Positions 25,315 through 34,007 of a stretch of 34,837 nt of DNA are shown one piece after another; the stretch's first letter is position 1; each line of letters starts with the position of its first letter. The notes beneath the pieces were generated by a model. The model saw only the letters and a list, made by a program, of their open reading frames with translations, was not told the origin of the DNA and ran no database searches. The position numbers were made by a program, and so were the translations under genes. The DNA is from Pseudomonadota bacterium (GTDB lineage: Bacteria; Pseudomonadota; Gammaproteobacteria; Xanthomonadales; Rhodanobacteraceae). Location of the stretch: assembly GCA_021794575.1 (NCBI GenBank), contig JAJYQO010000016.1:44195-79031 (forward strand). Direction: 5' to 3'.

Positions 25315-27582
25315 ATGACGACGCAAGCCAATCGCAAGAACGCCCGCGCCTGGTGCGCCCGCATGGCCGCGCTGCTGGCCGTGCTGCTGCTGGCGGCAGT
25401 ACCGGCAGGGGCTATGGCCACAACCCTCAAGGACATGAGCTATCAGGCTCTACCCGGGGGTAAGGTCGATCTCACCCTCACCTTCGACGGTGCCCCGCCG
25501 CAGCCCAAGGTTTTCACCACGACCGACCCGGCGCGCATCGCGGTCGATCTGGACGGGACCGCGCTCGATCTGGCCAAGCGCCGGCTCGACATCGGCAGCG
25601 GCGCCACCTCCAGCGTCACCGCCGTCTCCGCGGGCGGGCGCACGCGCATCGTGGTGGATTTGTTCGAAGCCGCCAACTACACAACCCGTGTCGAGGGCAA
25701 CAAGCTGATCGTGGCAATTGGCAGCGGCAACGGCAGCGCGCTGGCTTCGAGCGCGGTCGGCAACCCCAGCAAGGCATTGCCAAGCACCAGCACGCTGGCC
25801 ATCGCCGGCATCGATTTCCAGCGCAGCAAGGACGGCGCCGGAGAGGTGATCATCCGCTTCAGCGGCAGCGGCGCCAACGTCGACATGCACCGCTCCAGCG
25901 GCGGCGTGACCGTGGACTTCGGCAACGCCTCGCTGCCACCCAAGCTGGCGCAGCGGCTGGACGTGAACGACTTCGCCACGCCGGTCAGCAGTGTCACCAC
26001 ACGTCCGCAGGGCGACGGTGCGCGCATGGAGATCGCCGCGCGCGGCGCGTTCGAGCCGTCGGCTTATCAGACGGGCGACAAATACGTCGTCGAGATCGCG
26101 CCCAAGCAGCAGCAGCAGACCGGCGGCGTGATCGGCAGCGGTATGAGCGCGCCCAAATACACCGGCGCGCGCGTCACCTTCAACTTCCAAGACATTCCCA
26201 CGCGCTCGGCGCTGCAGTTGATCGCCGACGTGTCCAATCTCAACATCGTCGCCTCCGACAGCGTCGGCGGCAGCATCACCCTGCGTCTCGTCAACGTACC
26301 CTGGGACCAGGCTCTGGCGGTGATCATGCGCGCCAAGAGCCTGGGCATGCAGCGTGACGGCAACGTCATTTGGGTGGCGCCGCAGACCGAACTAGCCGCT
26401 TACGAGCAGGCGCGAGCCGAAACCCGTCAGCGTGCCGAGGAAGCCGCGCCGCTGGTCACCGACTTCATTCCGATCAGCTACGGCAAGGCATCCACCATCG
26501 CGCAATTGCTGACGCAGAAGAGCCTGCAAAACACCGCCGGGGGCGGCGCTGCCGGTAACGTCAACCGCGGATTCCTGTCCTCGCGCGGCAGTGTCACCTA
26601 TGACGACCGCACCAACACGCTGATCGTCAGCGACATCCCAGAGAAGATCCGCCAGATCCGCGCGCTGGTGGCGCAGCTAGACAAGCCGGTCAAGCAAGTA
26701 CTGATCGAGTCGCGCATCGTCATCGCCACCGACAACTTCACGCGCGAACTGGGCGCCAAGTTCGGTGCCAGCGGCTTCTTCACCAATCCCAGCGGGCAAC
26801 TGGTATCCACTGGCGCGACCATCGGCACCAACGGCACGACGGGTCTGATCAACAGCATCAACGCGCAGAATCAGGTGATTGCGCAAAACAACCTCAACCA
26901 GCAGTACGCCGCGCAGACCGGCGGCACCGCGCCGCAGCCGACGCTGCCGCCGGCCATCACCTTCCCCGGCGGTCTCAATGTCAATTTGCCGGCCAGCACT
27001 CCGGCCGGCAGCCTCGGTTTGGCCATCCTGGGTTCCAACTACCTGCTTGATCTGGAACTCTCCGCCGCGCAGACCGAAGGCAAGAGCGAGACCATCTCCA
27101 GCCCGCGCGTGATCACCGCCAACCAGCAGCCGGCGATCATCAAGCAGGGTACCGAGATCGGCTACGTCACCTACCAGAACGCGCTGGGCGGCGCTGCCGG
27201 CGCCGGCACCGCCACCGTGCAGTTCAAGGACGCGGTGCTGGAGCTGAAGGTCACACCTACCATCACCGCTGACGGCCGCGTGTATCTGGCTCTGGACGTC
27301 AAGAAGGACGCGCTGGCCGGCTTCATCAACAACCCTGGCGGCGGCCAAGTGCCGCAGATCGACACGCGCCAGATTCAGACCGGCGTGCTGGTGGACAACG
27401 GCCAGACCGTGGTGCTCGGCGGTATCTACGAGGTCACCAAGGGCAACACCGTGACCAAGGTGCCGCTGCTGGGCGACATCCCCGGCCTGGGCATGCTGTT
27501 CCGCAATACCAATCGCAACAACACCAAGGCGGAACTGCTGATCTTCGTCACGCCGCGCATCCTCAACGAAAGCCTGAAATAA
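25315..27582 (+). CDS. pilQ: PilQ, type IV pilus outer-membrane secretin
   Basis: PilQ forms the outer-membrane gate for the pilus. The 755-residue protein has a signal peptide ending near residue 35 (AGAMA), two AMIN domains (about 36-115 and 155-240) that bind peptidoglycan, an STN/N0 domain (VTFNFQDIPTRSALQLIADV), an N1 domain ending in VTYDDRTNTLIVSDIPEKIR, and the C-terminal secretin domain with VLVDNGQTVVLGGIYE and VPLLGDIPGLGMLFR. An Asn/Gln/Pro-rich stretch splits the secretin region (residues about 515-565). ATG 25315 is preferred because GGGGG lies 8 nt before it; in-frame GTG 25300 and ATG 25309 are alternatives. In many relatives aroK-aroB follow, but here a terminator and a convergent ribokinase do. 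Confidence 0.95.
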   Translation: MTTQANRKNARAWCARMAALLAVLLLAAVPAGAMATTLKDMSYQALPGGKVDLTLTFDGAPPQPKVFTTTDPARIAVDLDGTALDLAKRRLDIGSGATSSVTAVSAGGRTRIVVDLFEAANYTTRVEGNKLIVAIGSGNGSALASSAVGNPSKALPSTSTLAIAGIDFQRSKDGAGEVIIRFSGSGANVDMHRSSGGVTVDFGNASLPPKLAQRLDVNDFATPVSSVTTRPQGDGARMEIAARGAFEPSAYQTGDKYVVEIAPKQQQQTGGVIGSGMSAPKYTGARVTFNFQDIPTRSALQLIADVSNLNIVASDSVGGSITLRLVNVPWDQALAVIMRAKSLGMQRDGNVIWVAPQTELAAYEQARAETRQRAEEAAPLVTDFIPISYGKASTIAQLLTQKSLQNTAGGGAAGNVNRGFLSSRGSVTYDDRTNTLIVSDIPEKIRQIRALVAQLDKPVKQVLIESRIVIATDNFTRELGAKFGASGFFTNPSGQLVSTGATIGTNGTTGLINSINAQNQVIAQNNLNQQYAAQTGGTAPQPTLPPAITFPGGLNVNLPASTPAGSLGLAILGSNYLLDLELSAAQTEGKSETISSPRVITANQQPAIIKQGTEIGYVTYQNALGGAAGAGTATVQFKDAVLELKVTPTITADGRVYLALDVKKDALAGFINNPGGGQVPQIDTRQIQTGVLVDNGQTVVLGGIYEVTKGNTVTKVPLLGDIPGLGMLFRNTNRNNTKAELLIFVTPRILNESLK

Positions 27583-27601
27583 GGCGCGACCGGAGTACAT
27601 G

Positions 27602-27636
27602 GCGAAAGGCGGCCGCGTGCCGCCTTTCGCGTTTGT
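27602..27636 (+). terminator. Intrinsic terminator of the pilMNOPQ operon
   Basis: GCGAAAGGCGGC (27602-27613) and GCCGCCTTTCGC (27619-27630) form a perfect 12-bp stem around CGCGT, followed by GTTTGTGG. It starts 20 nt after the pilQ stop. The next 240 bases, up to the ribokinase stop at 27879, show no convincing gene or RNA. Confidence 0.85.
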
Positions 27637-27878
27637 GGAATGCCGCAAGCCGCGCAGCCTTGGTGCGCCGTGGCGCTGCAGGCAGCGGCGTTACCGGTAA
27701 TGCACATCCGTGGACAGCGCTTGCGGCTGCCTTGCAACAATGGGCCGGGTGCTCGCCTCGCGAGCGGCGCTGCGGTAGCCGCGCCGATACGATTTCCGGG
27801 TCGCGCTGCAGAGAGGCCGATTGTCTTGTGACGCCGGTCACCTGCGATGCGCTCGCCGCAATGACGCGGCTTGTCGAC

Positions 27879-28859
27879 CTACTCGACGCACGCGCCGAAG
27901 CGCTGCACGACTTCGGCGCGGGTCGGCGCAGTGGCGGCGCCGCAGCGCTCGGTACTGAGCGCCGCGCAACGGCTGGCGTACTCGACGGCTGCGCGCAGCG
28001 CCGCGTCGGGCATCACCGTCAACGCCGCGGCCAGCGCACCGCAGAACGCATCGCCGGCGCCGGTGGTGTCTTGCACCCGCGCGGGGACCGGCGGCATGCG
28101 GTAGCAGGTGCTGCGATCGCCCAAGCGTGGTCTGTTGCGGTGGGCCACGAAAGCGCCCGCCGCGCCAAGCGTGACCAGCACGCTGGCACAGGGCAGGTGC
28201 GCGATCAGTGCAGTGAACTCCGCATCGGGCAGCGCTGCCAGTTGCCCGGCGTCTATCGCGATGCCCGCATGCCGCTGCAGCAGTCCCGCGCATTCCGTTT
28301 CGTTGGGAATCAGCAGATCGCAGGCGCTCAGCAACGAGGCATCGAGATCGGGACGCGCCGGTGCGGGATTGAGCAGGCGCAACGCCTGCGCAGCACCGGC
28401 CAAGTCGAACGCCGCGCGCAGTGGCTCCAGTGCGGTTTCCAACTGGACCAGCACGACGCGGACGTCGCTGAACGCGGCGGACTGCGCGCGCACATGCGCG
28501 GCGTCCAGATGCTGGTTGGCGCCGGCGTGAACCATGACCAGATTCCGTCCTTGCGCATCCACCAGCACGCAGGCGTTGCCGGTGTCAGCTTCGGCACAGA
28601 TCTGCCAGCGCGCGTCCACGCCTTCCCGCTGCGCCAGTCGGCGTGCGACTTCTCCGGCGGCGTCCGCGCCGATCGCGCCAATGAAGCAAGTGGACACCTG
28701 TTGCCGTGCGCAGGCGATGGCCTGGTTGCTGCCCTTGCCGCCTGAGCCGCTGGAGAAGCCCAGCGCGCGCAGGGTTTCCCCGGGCTCGGGAAAACGTGCG
28801 CAGCGCCAGACGAAGTCCTGGTTGTAGCTGCCGACGACGATGGTCCGTGACGCGCGCAT
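27879..28859 (-). CDS. rbsK: Ribokinase (PfkB family)
   Basis: Ribokinase converts ribose to ribose-5-phosphate. The 326-residue protein shows the PfkB N-terminal signature GSGGKGSNQAIACARQ (38-53), the central LLIPNETE motif, and the catalytic DTTGAGDAFCGALAAAL block (264-280) with Asp270 as the general base. GGKGSNQA matches ribokinase better than fructokinase or adenosine kinase. It starts 7 nt after the nupC stop, so the two form an operon: nucleosides enter through NupC, and ribose freed from them (for example by the nucleoside hydrolase at 15995-16915) is trapped by this kinase. Substrate is inferred from family and context. Confidence 0.92.
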   Translation of the reverse strand: MRASRTIVVGSYNQDFVWRCARFPEPGETLRALGFSSGSGGKGSNQAIACARQQVSTCFIGAIGADAAGEVARRLAQREGVDARWQICAEADTGNACVLVDAQGRNLVMVHAGANQHLDAAHVRAQSAAFSDVRVVLVQLETALEPLRAAFDLAGAAQALRLLNPAPARPDLDASLLSACDLLIPNETECAGLLQRHAGIAIDAGQLAALPDAEFTALIAHLPCASVLVTLGAAGAFVAHRNRPRLGDRSTCYRMPPVPARVQDTTGAGDAFCGALAAALTVMPDAALRAAVEYASRCAALSTERCGAATAPTRAEVVQRFGACVE

Positions 28860-28866
28860 GAGCCGC

Positions 28867-30192
28867 TCAGATCTGACTGATCACGCCGGCGATGGTCGCG
28901 GTCATGAAGGTGGCCAGCGACCCACCCAGTACCGCGCGCAGGCCCAGACGCGCCAGATCGCTGCGCCGGCTGGGCGCGATGCCGCCGATGCCGCCAATCT
29001 GGATGGCGATCGAGGAGAAATTGGCGAAGCCGCACAGCGCGTAGGTAGCGATCAGCCGGCTCTGCGGCAGCAACTGATCGAGGTGCTGCGACATGTCGGT
29101 GTAGGCGACGAACTCGTTGATCACCACCTTCTCGCCGATGAAGCTGCCCACCAGCGGCGCGTCGTGCCATGGCACGCCGATCAGCCAGGCCACCGGCGCC
29201 AGTACCCAGCCGAAGATCGTCTGCATGCTCAGATGGATGCTGCCGCCGCTGACTTGCGAGAGCCTGTGGTTGAGAGTGTTGGCTGCATCGCCGCCCCAGG
29301 CGTGCGTACCCAGCCACTGGATGGGCGCGTTGAGCAGCGCGATCAGCGCGATGAAGGCCAACAGCATGGCGCCGACGTTCAGCGCCAGCTTCAGCCCATC
29401 GCCGGCGCCGCTGGCCGCGGCGTCGATGATGTTGGAGGTGCTGCGTTCGACCGCCATCCTGACCGTGCCGCGCGTCAGTGGCTCCTGCGTTTCCGGGATC
29501 AGGATCTTGGCGAGCATCAGCGTCGCCGGCGCAGCCATGATCGACGCGGTCAGAAAGTGCTTGGCATAGAACTCCATCTGCACCGGATTGCCGTGGCCCA
29601 GCAGGCCCACGTACGCGGCCATCACCGAGCCCGCGATGTGCGCCATGCCGCCGATCATCACCGTCATCAGCTCGGCCTCGGTCATGCGCTCGATGTACGG
29701 CTTGATGGTGAGCGGCGCCTCGGTCTGACCGATGAACACGCTAGCGCAGACGCTGGTGGTCTCGGCGCCGGAGACACGCATCACCTTGGTGATCACCCAA
29801 GCCATGCCCTGCACGATCTTTTGCATGATGCCGAGGTGGTACAGCACGCCGGTAAGCGCGGCGAAGAACACGATGGTGGGCAGCACCTGCAGCGCGAACA
29901 CGTAGCCGATGTTGGGGTTGGAGGCGTTGACCAGGTTGCCGAAGATGAAGCTGGATCCGGCACCGACGTAACTCATCAGGCTGACGAATCCGGCCGCCAG
30001 CGTGTCGAAGATGTCCTCGCCAAAAGGCACTTTCAGCACGAATAGCGCGAAGACCACCTGCAGTAGCACGCCGTTGCCGACCAGCTTCCAGTCGATGCCA
30101 CGGCGATTGTTGGAAAAAACCACTGCGATCATCAGCAGCATGGCCAAGCCGAACAGGCCGAAAGCGATGCGGCCGAGCACATCCAGGACCAT
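28867..30192 (-). CDS. NupC-type concentrative nucleoside transporter (CNT family)
   Basis: CNT proteins import nucleosides with H+ or Na+. The 441-residue protein is highly hydrophobic with multiple spans. It carries the CNT hallmarks: GVLYHLGIMQKIVQGMAW, the core GQTEAPLTIKPYIERMTEAE, MIGGMAHIAGSVMAAYVGLL and, near the C-terminus, YALCGFANFSSIAIQIGGIG. The length is slightly above E. coli NupC (400). GGGG lies several bases before the ATG. Nucleoside range and coupling ion cannot be read directly. It is the first gene of a two-gene operon with ribokinase. Confidence 0.93.
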   Translation of the reverse strand: MVLDVLGRIAFGLFGLAMLLMIAVVFSNNRRGIDWKLVGNGVLLQVVFALFVLKVPFGEDIFDTLAAGFVSLMSYVGAGSSFIFGNLVNASNPNIGYVFALQVLPTIVFFAALTGVLYHLGIMQKIVQGMAWVITKVMRVSGAETTSVCASVFIGQTEAPLTIKPYIERMTEAELMTVMIGGMAHIAGSVMAAYVGLLGHGNPVQMEFYAKHFLTASIMAAPATLMLAKILIPETQEPLTRGTVRMAVERSTSNIIDAAASGAGDGLKLALNVGAMLLAFIALIALLNAPIQWLGTHAWGGDAANTLNHRLSQVSGGSIHLSMQTIFGWVLAPVAWLIGVPWHDAPLVGSFIGEKVVINEFVAYTDMSQHLDQLLPQSRLIATYALCGFANFSSIAIQIGGIGGIAPSRRSDLARLGLRAVLGGSLATFMTATIAGVISQI

Positions 30193-30228
30193 GCTTGATT
30201 CCCCAGCGCGGGCGCGCGCAAGGCGCTG

Positions 30229-30258
30229 AGACTAGGGCAAGCGCGCGCGACGCGGCAA
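30229..30258 (-). promoter_or_regulatory. Candidate promoter of nupC-rbsK
   Basis: On the minus strand TTGCCG (complement of 30253-30258), an 18-nt spacer and TAGTCT (complement of 30229-30234) lie about 37 nt before the nupC ATG. The matches to consensus are partial but the spacing is good. No operator for a nucleoside-responsive repressor was recognised. Confidence 0.4.
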
Positions 30259-30327
30259 GGTGAACCGCGCCAGGGGACCTAGAAGCCGCCGGGCAGATCC
30301 GATGCTTCCATTTTCGCGCCGGATATA

Positions 30328-30717
30328 TCAGTAACGCGCCTCGAAGGCGCCGCGTACCCAAAGGCAGCGTGCGTTGTCGCCGTGTCCGTCGTAGCCCACG
30401 ACATCGATGCGGCAGGTGCGTTGCGCATGTTCCGGATGCGCGGCAAGGAACTCGGATGCGGCGCGCAGCAGCCGCGCCTGCTTGGCTGCGCCCACCGAGC
30501 CCAAGGCGCCGCCACGGTCCTGTCCCGCGCGCGTACGCACCTCGATAAACACCAGTGTGGCGCCATCCAGCATGACCAGGTCGATCTCGCCATGGCGACT
30601 GCGCACATTGCGCGCCAACAGGCGCAGACCGGCTTGTTCGAGTTCGGTCAGGGCCGCGCGTTCACCGGCGGCGCCAAGCTGCTGGCGCGCAGTCGGCGGA
30701 CGCGGCGCGCGCGGCAT
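30328..30717 (-). CDS. yraN: YraN, UPF0102 endonuclease-fold protein
   Basis: YraN proteins have a predicted restriction-endonuclease-like fold and no settled function. The 129-residue protein shows the family start RQQLGAAGERAAL and the catalytic-like motif GEIDLVMLDGATLVFIEVRTR (43-63), with Glu44, Asp46 and Glu59 in the usual D-ExK-type positions but Arg61 instead of Lys. ATG 30717 overlaps the lpoA stop (TGATG), so it is coupled to lpoA; longer in-frame extensions run inside lpoA and were rejected. The rsmI / lpoA-yraN arrangement is conserved in gammaproteobacteria. Confidence 0.92.
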   Translation of the reverse strand: MPRAPRPPTARQQLGAAGERAALTELEQAGLRLLARNVRSRHGEIDLVMLDGATLVFIEVRTRAGQDRGGALGSVGAAKQARLLRAASEFLAAHPEHAQRTCRIDVVGYDGHGDNARCLWVRGAFEARY

Positions 30718-32489
30718 CAGGGTGCGGGGGCTTCGGAGGCGGGGGCGCTGCTCAGCGTGCCGGTGGCGGGTGTCGCGGCGCCGTTGACGAAGTGCACCCA
30801 AATCGGCGTGCGCTGAACATGACCTTGCGCGTCGACGCTGAGCTGACCGGTGGCGCCGGCGACGTAGCTGCCCGGATGCTGCTGCAGCCATGCGAAATAC
30901 GGGCTGAGCAGATAGGCATCCATGCCGAATGCGAACAGTCGCGCGCCGCGCCCGCCGGCGGCGGGAAGATCGCGCGCCAGCGCCGCGCGGCTCGGCAGGC
31001 CAGGCTGCGCGTCGTACAGCCAGGGCGCATCGGGAAACTGTACGCTGTCGAGATCGCGATCCAGCGTATTAGGCGTGCCCGCGTACACCTGCACGCTGGC
31101 GAACACCGGTTGACGCAGCCGTGCCACGCGGATCTGCGGCAGCAGCAGGCGCGCGGTTTCCGGCGGCACGGCGATGAAGAAGCCGCCATCGCTGCCAAGG
31201 CCCGTGACGCCGGCTTGGATCTGCGCGCGGTAGTTGACCGTGTCTTGCGGCAGCGTTTGCACCGAGAGCACCTGGCCGCCGCCAGCCTCGAACTGTGCTT
31301 TGAATGCCTGCACGGCGCGCTGCTCGTTGTCCGATCCCGCCAGGAACACCACGGCGCTGCGGATACCCTGCTGCAGCATGCGTGCCGCAGCCTCGGTGCC
31401 GTCGTTCTCCGGCATCAGGCCGAACTCGACGCTGCCGGGCGGCGGATTGACCGCACCCTCGGGGTGATTGAGCGCCAGCACCGGCAGCGCCGGATTGCTG
31501 GCGAACAGCGCCGTCACTTCGTCGCGCGTCAATGGGCCGATGACCAGATCGGCGCCATCGGCTTGCGCGCGCTGGTAGGCGGCCAGCGCGCCGGCCGGCG
31601 TGCCCTGGGTGTCGTAGATGCGCACTGGTGGACGCTGCTGCGGCTGCGGCGTGTTGTAGTAGGCGCACAGAAAGCCCTCGGCCACGGCGTCGCCGGCAGG
31701 CCGCAGCGGTCCGCTCAGCGGCAGCAGCAGGGCGATCCGGTGGTAGGCGTGGAAGCCTTCCTGGGTCGCGCCCGTGCCTTGCGCGATCAGCGTGCCGGCC
31801 GGGCGCGTCAGTTGCGGGAGGGTTTCCGGCAGCGCGCTGCCCAGGCTATGCAGCGCGTGCGCCAGCCAGGGCAGCATGGCGTCGTTGGCGGGCAGTGCCT
31901 GTGCCTGCTTCTGCAGGTCCGGAACGCCCAGTGATACCAGCAGGCGCTCGGCTGCGCGCGCGTTGCGCTGGCGCGCCGCGCCTTGCAGCAGTGGATCCAT
32001 GCGCACGCGCGCACGCGCAGCGGCCCAGCGGTCGCCCACCGCGCTGGCGGCGGCCAGTTGCAGGCGCGCGGCGCGCAGTTCGAGATCCGGCGGCAGCGTG
32101 CGCGGCAGCATGGCGGCGATGGCCAGCGCCCGTTGCGGATCGCGCGGCAGCGCCAGCTCGCCTTGCAGCAGGTTGTAGCGCGCGGCGTCATTGCCGCGCA
32201 GCGCGGCGGAATCCACGCTAGCCAACTGCTGGGCGGCGCGCGCACGCTGTCCGGCGGCGAACCACGCGTCGGCCGCGCGTAGGCGGTAGCCGTCATCCAG
32301 CGCGTTGCGCTGCCCGGGCGCGGCCAGATTCTCCCAGGTGCGTGCGGCGCCCTGGTAATCGCCGCGCTGGTAGAGGGCCTCGGCCTGCGCGTTGGCGGCC
32401 TGCTGGGCCGGCGTCGGGCCGCCCATGGTGGCGCATCCGGTCAGCAACAACAGGGCGGAGGCAAGCATCAGTATGGACAGGGTCCGCAT
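30717..32489 (-). CDS. lpoA: LpoA, penicillin-binding protein activator (outer-membrane lipoprotein)
   Basis: LpoA reaches from the outer membrane to stimulate the PBP1A transpeptidase. The 590-residue protein starts with a lipoprotein signal whose lipobox LLLTGC ends at Cys19. An alpha-helical TPR-like domain follows (from about residue 26, AQQAANAQAEALYQRGDYQG, to about 240), then a periplasmic-binding-protein-like domain beginning HRIALLLPLSGPLRPAGDAV and running to the C-terminus. ATG 32489 is chosen because it starts the signal peptide; upstream in-frame sequence overlaps rsmI. It is divergent from rsmI, with a 77-nt gap, and its partner PBP1A is encoded at 19590-22103. Confidence 0.93.
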   Translation of the reverse strand: MRTLSILMLASALLLLTGCATMGGPTPAQQAANAQAEALYQRGDYQGAARTWENLAAPGQRNALDDGYRLRAADAWFAAGQRARAAQQLASVDSAALRGNDAARYNLLQGELALPRDPQRALAIAAMLPRTLPPDLELRAARLQLAAASAVGDRWAAARARVRMDPLLQGAARQRNARAAERLLVSLGVPDLQKQAQALPANDAMLPWLAHALHSLGSALPETLPQLTRPAGTLIAQGTGATQEGFHAYHRIALLLPLSGPLRPAGDAVAEGFLCAYYNTPQPQQRPPVRIYDTQGTPAGALAAYQRAQADGADLVIGPLTRDEVTALFASNPALPVLALNHPEGAVNPPPGSVEFGLMPENDGTEAAARMLQQGIRSAVVFLAGSDNEQRAVQAFKAQFEAGGGQVLSVQTLPQDTVNYRAQIQAGVTGLGSDGGFFIAVPPETARLLLPQIRVARLRQPVFASVQVYAGTPNTLDRDLDSVQFPDAPWLYDAQPGLPSRAALARDLPAAGGRGARLFAFGMDAYLLSPYFAWLQQHPGSYVAGATGQLSVDAQGHVQRTPIWVHFVNGAATPATGTLSSAPASEAPAP

Positions 32490-32566
32490 CGTGGGCCTGC
32501 ACGGGCGAGGGTGGCTTTGCGATGATAACGGATGCTGCCGGGCGACCTGCGCCTGCGGAGACGGCG

Positions 32567-33424
32567 ATGAGCAATCCAGGCGGCACCTTGTGGGTGGTGG
32601 CGACACCGATCGGCAATCTCGAGGATCTCTCGCCGCGCGCGCGCCAGGTGCTGGTGCGCGCGGCGGCGATCGCGGCCGAGGACACGCGGCACACGCGCCC
32701 CTTGCTGCGGCACTACGGTATCCGCACACCGCTCGTGGCCGTGCACGAGCATAACGAGGCGGCCGTGGTGCCGGCGCTGATCGCACGGCTGCAGGCTGGT
32801 GACGACCTGGCGTTGGTGTCCGATGCCGGCACGCCGCTGGTCAGTGACCCGGGTTTCGTGTTGGTGCGCGCCGCGCGCGCGGCCGGTTTGCGCGTGGCTC
32901 CGGTGCCCGGCCCGTCGGCGCTGATTGCTGCCTTGTCGGTGGCCGGCCTGCCCAGCGCGCGCTTCGCGTTCGAGGGTTTTCTCCCCGCCAAGGCGGGCGC
33001 GCGCCGTGCGCGTCTTGCCGCGCTGGTCGGCGAGCCGCGTACGCTGATTTTTTACGAAGCCCCGCATCGCCTGCAGGAGATGCTCGACGATCTGCTTGCC
33101 GTGTTCGGCGCACAGCGTTCCGCTGTGTTGGCGCGCGAGCTGACCAAGCTGCATGAGATCGTGCTGGATGGCACCTTGGCCGCGCTGCGCGAGCGCGTGG
33201 GAACCGATGCCGACCAGCGTCGCGGCGAGATCGTGCTGCTGGTGGCCGGCAACGAGGCGGAGGATGCGCAAGCGCTCGGCGCAGGCCGGCGCCTGTACCG
33301 GCTGCTTTGCGCCGAGCTGCCGCCGGCGCGTGCCGCGCGCATCGCCGCCGAGTTCACCGGCGCGCCGCGGCGTGCGTTGTACGCCGCGGGCGCGCTCGAC
33401 GACGTCCCGGATGGCAGCGCCTGA
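32567..33424 (+). CDS. rsmI: RsmI, 16S rRNA 2'-O-ribose methyltransferase (C1402)
   Basis: RsmI methylates the 2'-O of C1402 in the decoding centre of 16S rRNA. RsmH, at the window end, methylates N4 of the same nucleotide. The 285-residue protein (E. coli 286) has the tetrapyrrole-methylase-fold motifs VATPIGNLEDLSPRA (11-25), AEDTRHT (37-43), LVSDAGTPLVSDPG (83-96) and VPGPSALIAALS. GGAG (32557-32560) lies 6 nt before ATG 32567 and decides the start. A GATAAC/GTTATC element near 32525 in the divergent gap may serve as a -10 for either strand. rnpB follows 33 nt after the stop. Confidence 0.96.
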   Translation: MSNPGGTLWVVATPIGNLEDLSPRARQVLVRAAAIAAEDTRHTRPLLRHYGIRTPLVAVHEHNEAAVVPALIARLQAGDDLALVSDAGTPLVSDPGFVLVRAARAAGLRVAPVPGPSALIAALSVAGLPSARFAFEGFLPAKAGARRARLAALVGEPRTLIFYEAPHRLQEMLDDLLAVFGAQRSAVLARELTKLHEIVLDGTLAALRERVGTDADQRRGEIVLLVAGNEAEDAQALGAGRRLYRLLCAELPPARAARIAAEFTGAPRRALYAAGALDDVPDGSA

Positions 33425-33451
33425 CGCGCATGCCGCACCTGCGGGTACACT
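33421..33451 (+). promoter_or_regulatory. Candidate promoter of rnpB
   Basis: TACACT (33446-33451) lies 7 nt before the predicted rnpB 5' end, as expected for a -10. A CTGACG -35-like hexamer (33421-33426) overlaps the rsmI stop at 19-nt spacing, which is long. The -10 is more credible than the -35. Confidence 0.5.
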
Positions 33452-33457
33452 TTGCGG

Positions 33458-33810
33458 CGGAGTCGGCCGGACAGTCGCGTCGCGCAAGCGCCGAGGAAAG
33501 TCCGGGCTCCACAGGGCAAGGTGCCAGGTAACGCCTGGGCGGCGCGAGCCGACGGACAGTGCAACAGAAAACAAACCGCCGATGGCCCCGCAAGGGGATC
33601 AGGCAAGGGTGAAACGGTGCGGTAAGAGCGCACCGCGCGTGGGGACAACGCCACGCGGCACGGCAAACCCCACCTGGAGCAAGGCCAAATAGGGGAGCCA
33701 TGACGTGGCCCGCGTCGCTCCCGGGTTGGCTGCTCGAGCCCGACGGCGACGTCGGGCCTAGAGGAATGACTGTCTAGAACAGAACCCGGCTTACGGGCCG
33801 ACTCCACATC
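33458..33810 (+). ncRNA. rnpB: RNase P RNA (bacterial type A)
   Basis: This is the catalytic RNA that removes tRNA 5' leaders. The universally conserved segments are present: GAGGAAAGTCCGGGCTCC near the 5' end, GTGCAACAGAAAACAAACCG, AGGGTGAAACGGTGCGGTAA followed by GAGCGCACCG, AGCAAGGCCAAATAGGGG, AGAGGAATGACTGTC, and AACAGAACCCGGCTTACGG at the 3' side. The closing P1 helix is perfect: GGAGTCGGCC (33459-33468) pairs with GGCCGACTCC (33796-33805). Length and layout match type A RNA of E. coli. The exact 3' end is approximate, within a few bases. Confidence 0.98.
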
Positions 33811-33820
33811 ACCACTCCGG

Positions 33821-33859
33821 CGTCGCGGCCGGCCGCACAGGCGCGGCCGCGACGTTGCT
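33821..33859 (+). terminator. Hairpin terminator downstream of rnpB
   Basis: CGTCGCGGCCG (33821-33831) and CGGCCGCGACG (33844-33854) form an 11-bp GC-rich stem with a 12-nt loop, followed by TTGCT. It starts about ten bases past the RNA's 3' end. The T-run is poor. The remaining AT-richer stretch to the mraZ promoter holds only a small hairpin (AGTCTC 33909-33914 with GAGACT 33919-33924). Confidence 0.5.
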
Positions 33860-33978
33860 CCGCGCCGGACGTCGTGCAAAAAAAGCAATGATTTCAGCGT
33901 ACTTGCGTAGTCTCCTGAGAGACTGCGTTAAATCCGGCTGCGCGGGCTTTAGTCATTGATCTGCAAGGCAAAAACTCG

Positions 33979-34007
33979 TTGACAGTCGCAAATGCTGAGA
34001 CTAAGGT
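33979..34007 (+). promoter_or_regulatory. Candidate promoter of the mraZ (dcw) cluster
   Basis: A perfect TTGACA (33979-33984) is followed after 17 nt by TAAGGT (34002-34007), a weak -10. It lies just upstream of and partly overlaps the MraZ-type repeats, the arrangement expected of an autorepressed dcw promoter. Confidence 0.6.

Noticed and set aside
27640-27831. A 63-codon plus-strand frame after the pilQ terminator
   Set aside because: No ribosome site, no recognisable motif, and it lies directly behind a terminator without a clear promoter.
33909-33924. Small hairpin between rnpB and mraZ as a possible sRNA or attenuator
   Set aside because: The stem is only 6 bp, and no promoter or terminator features go with it.
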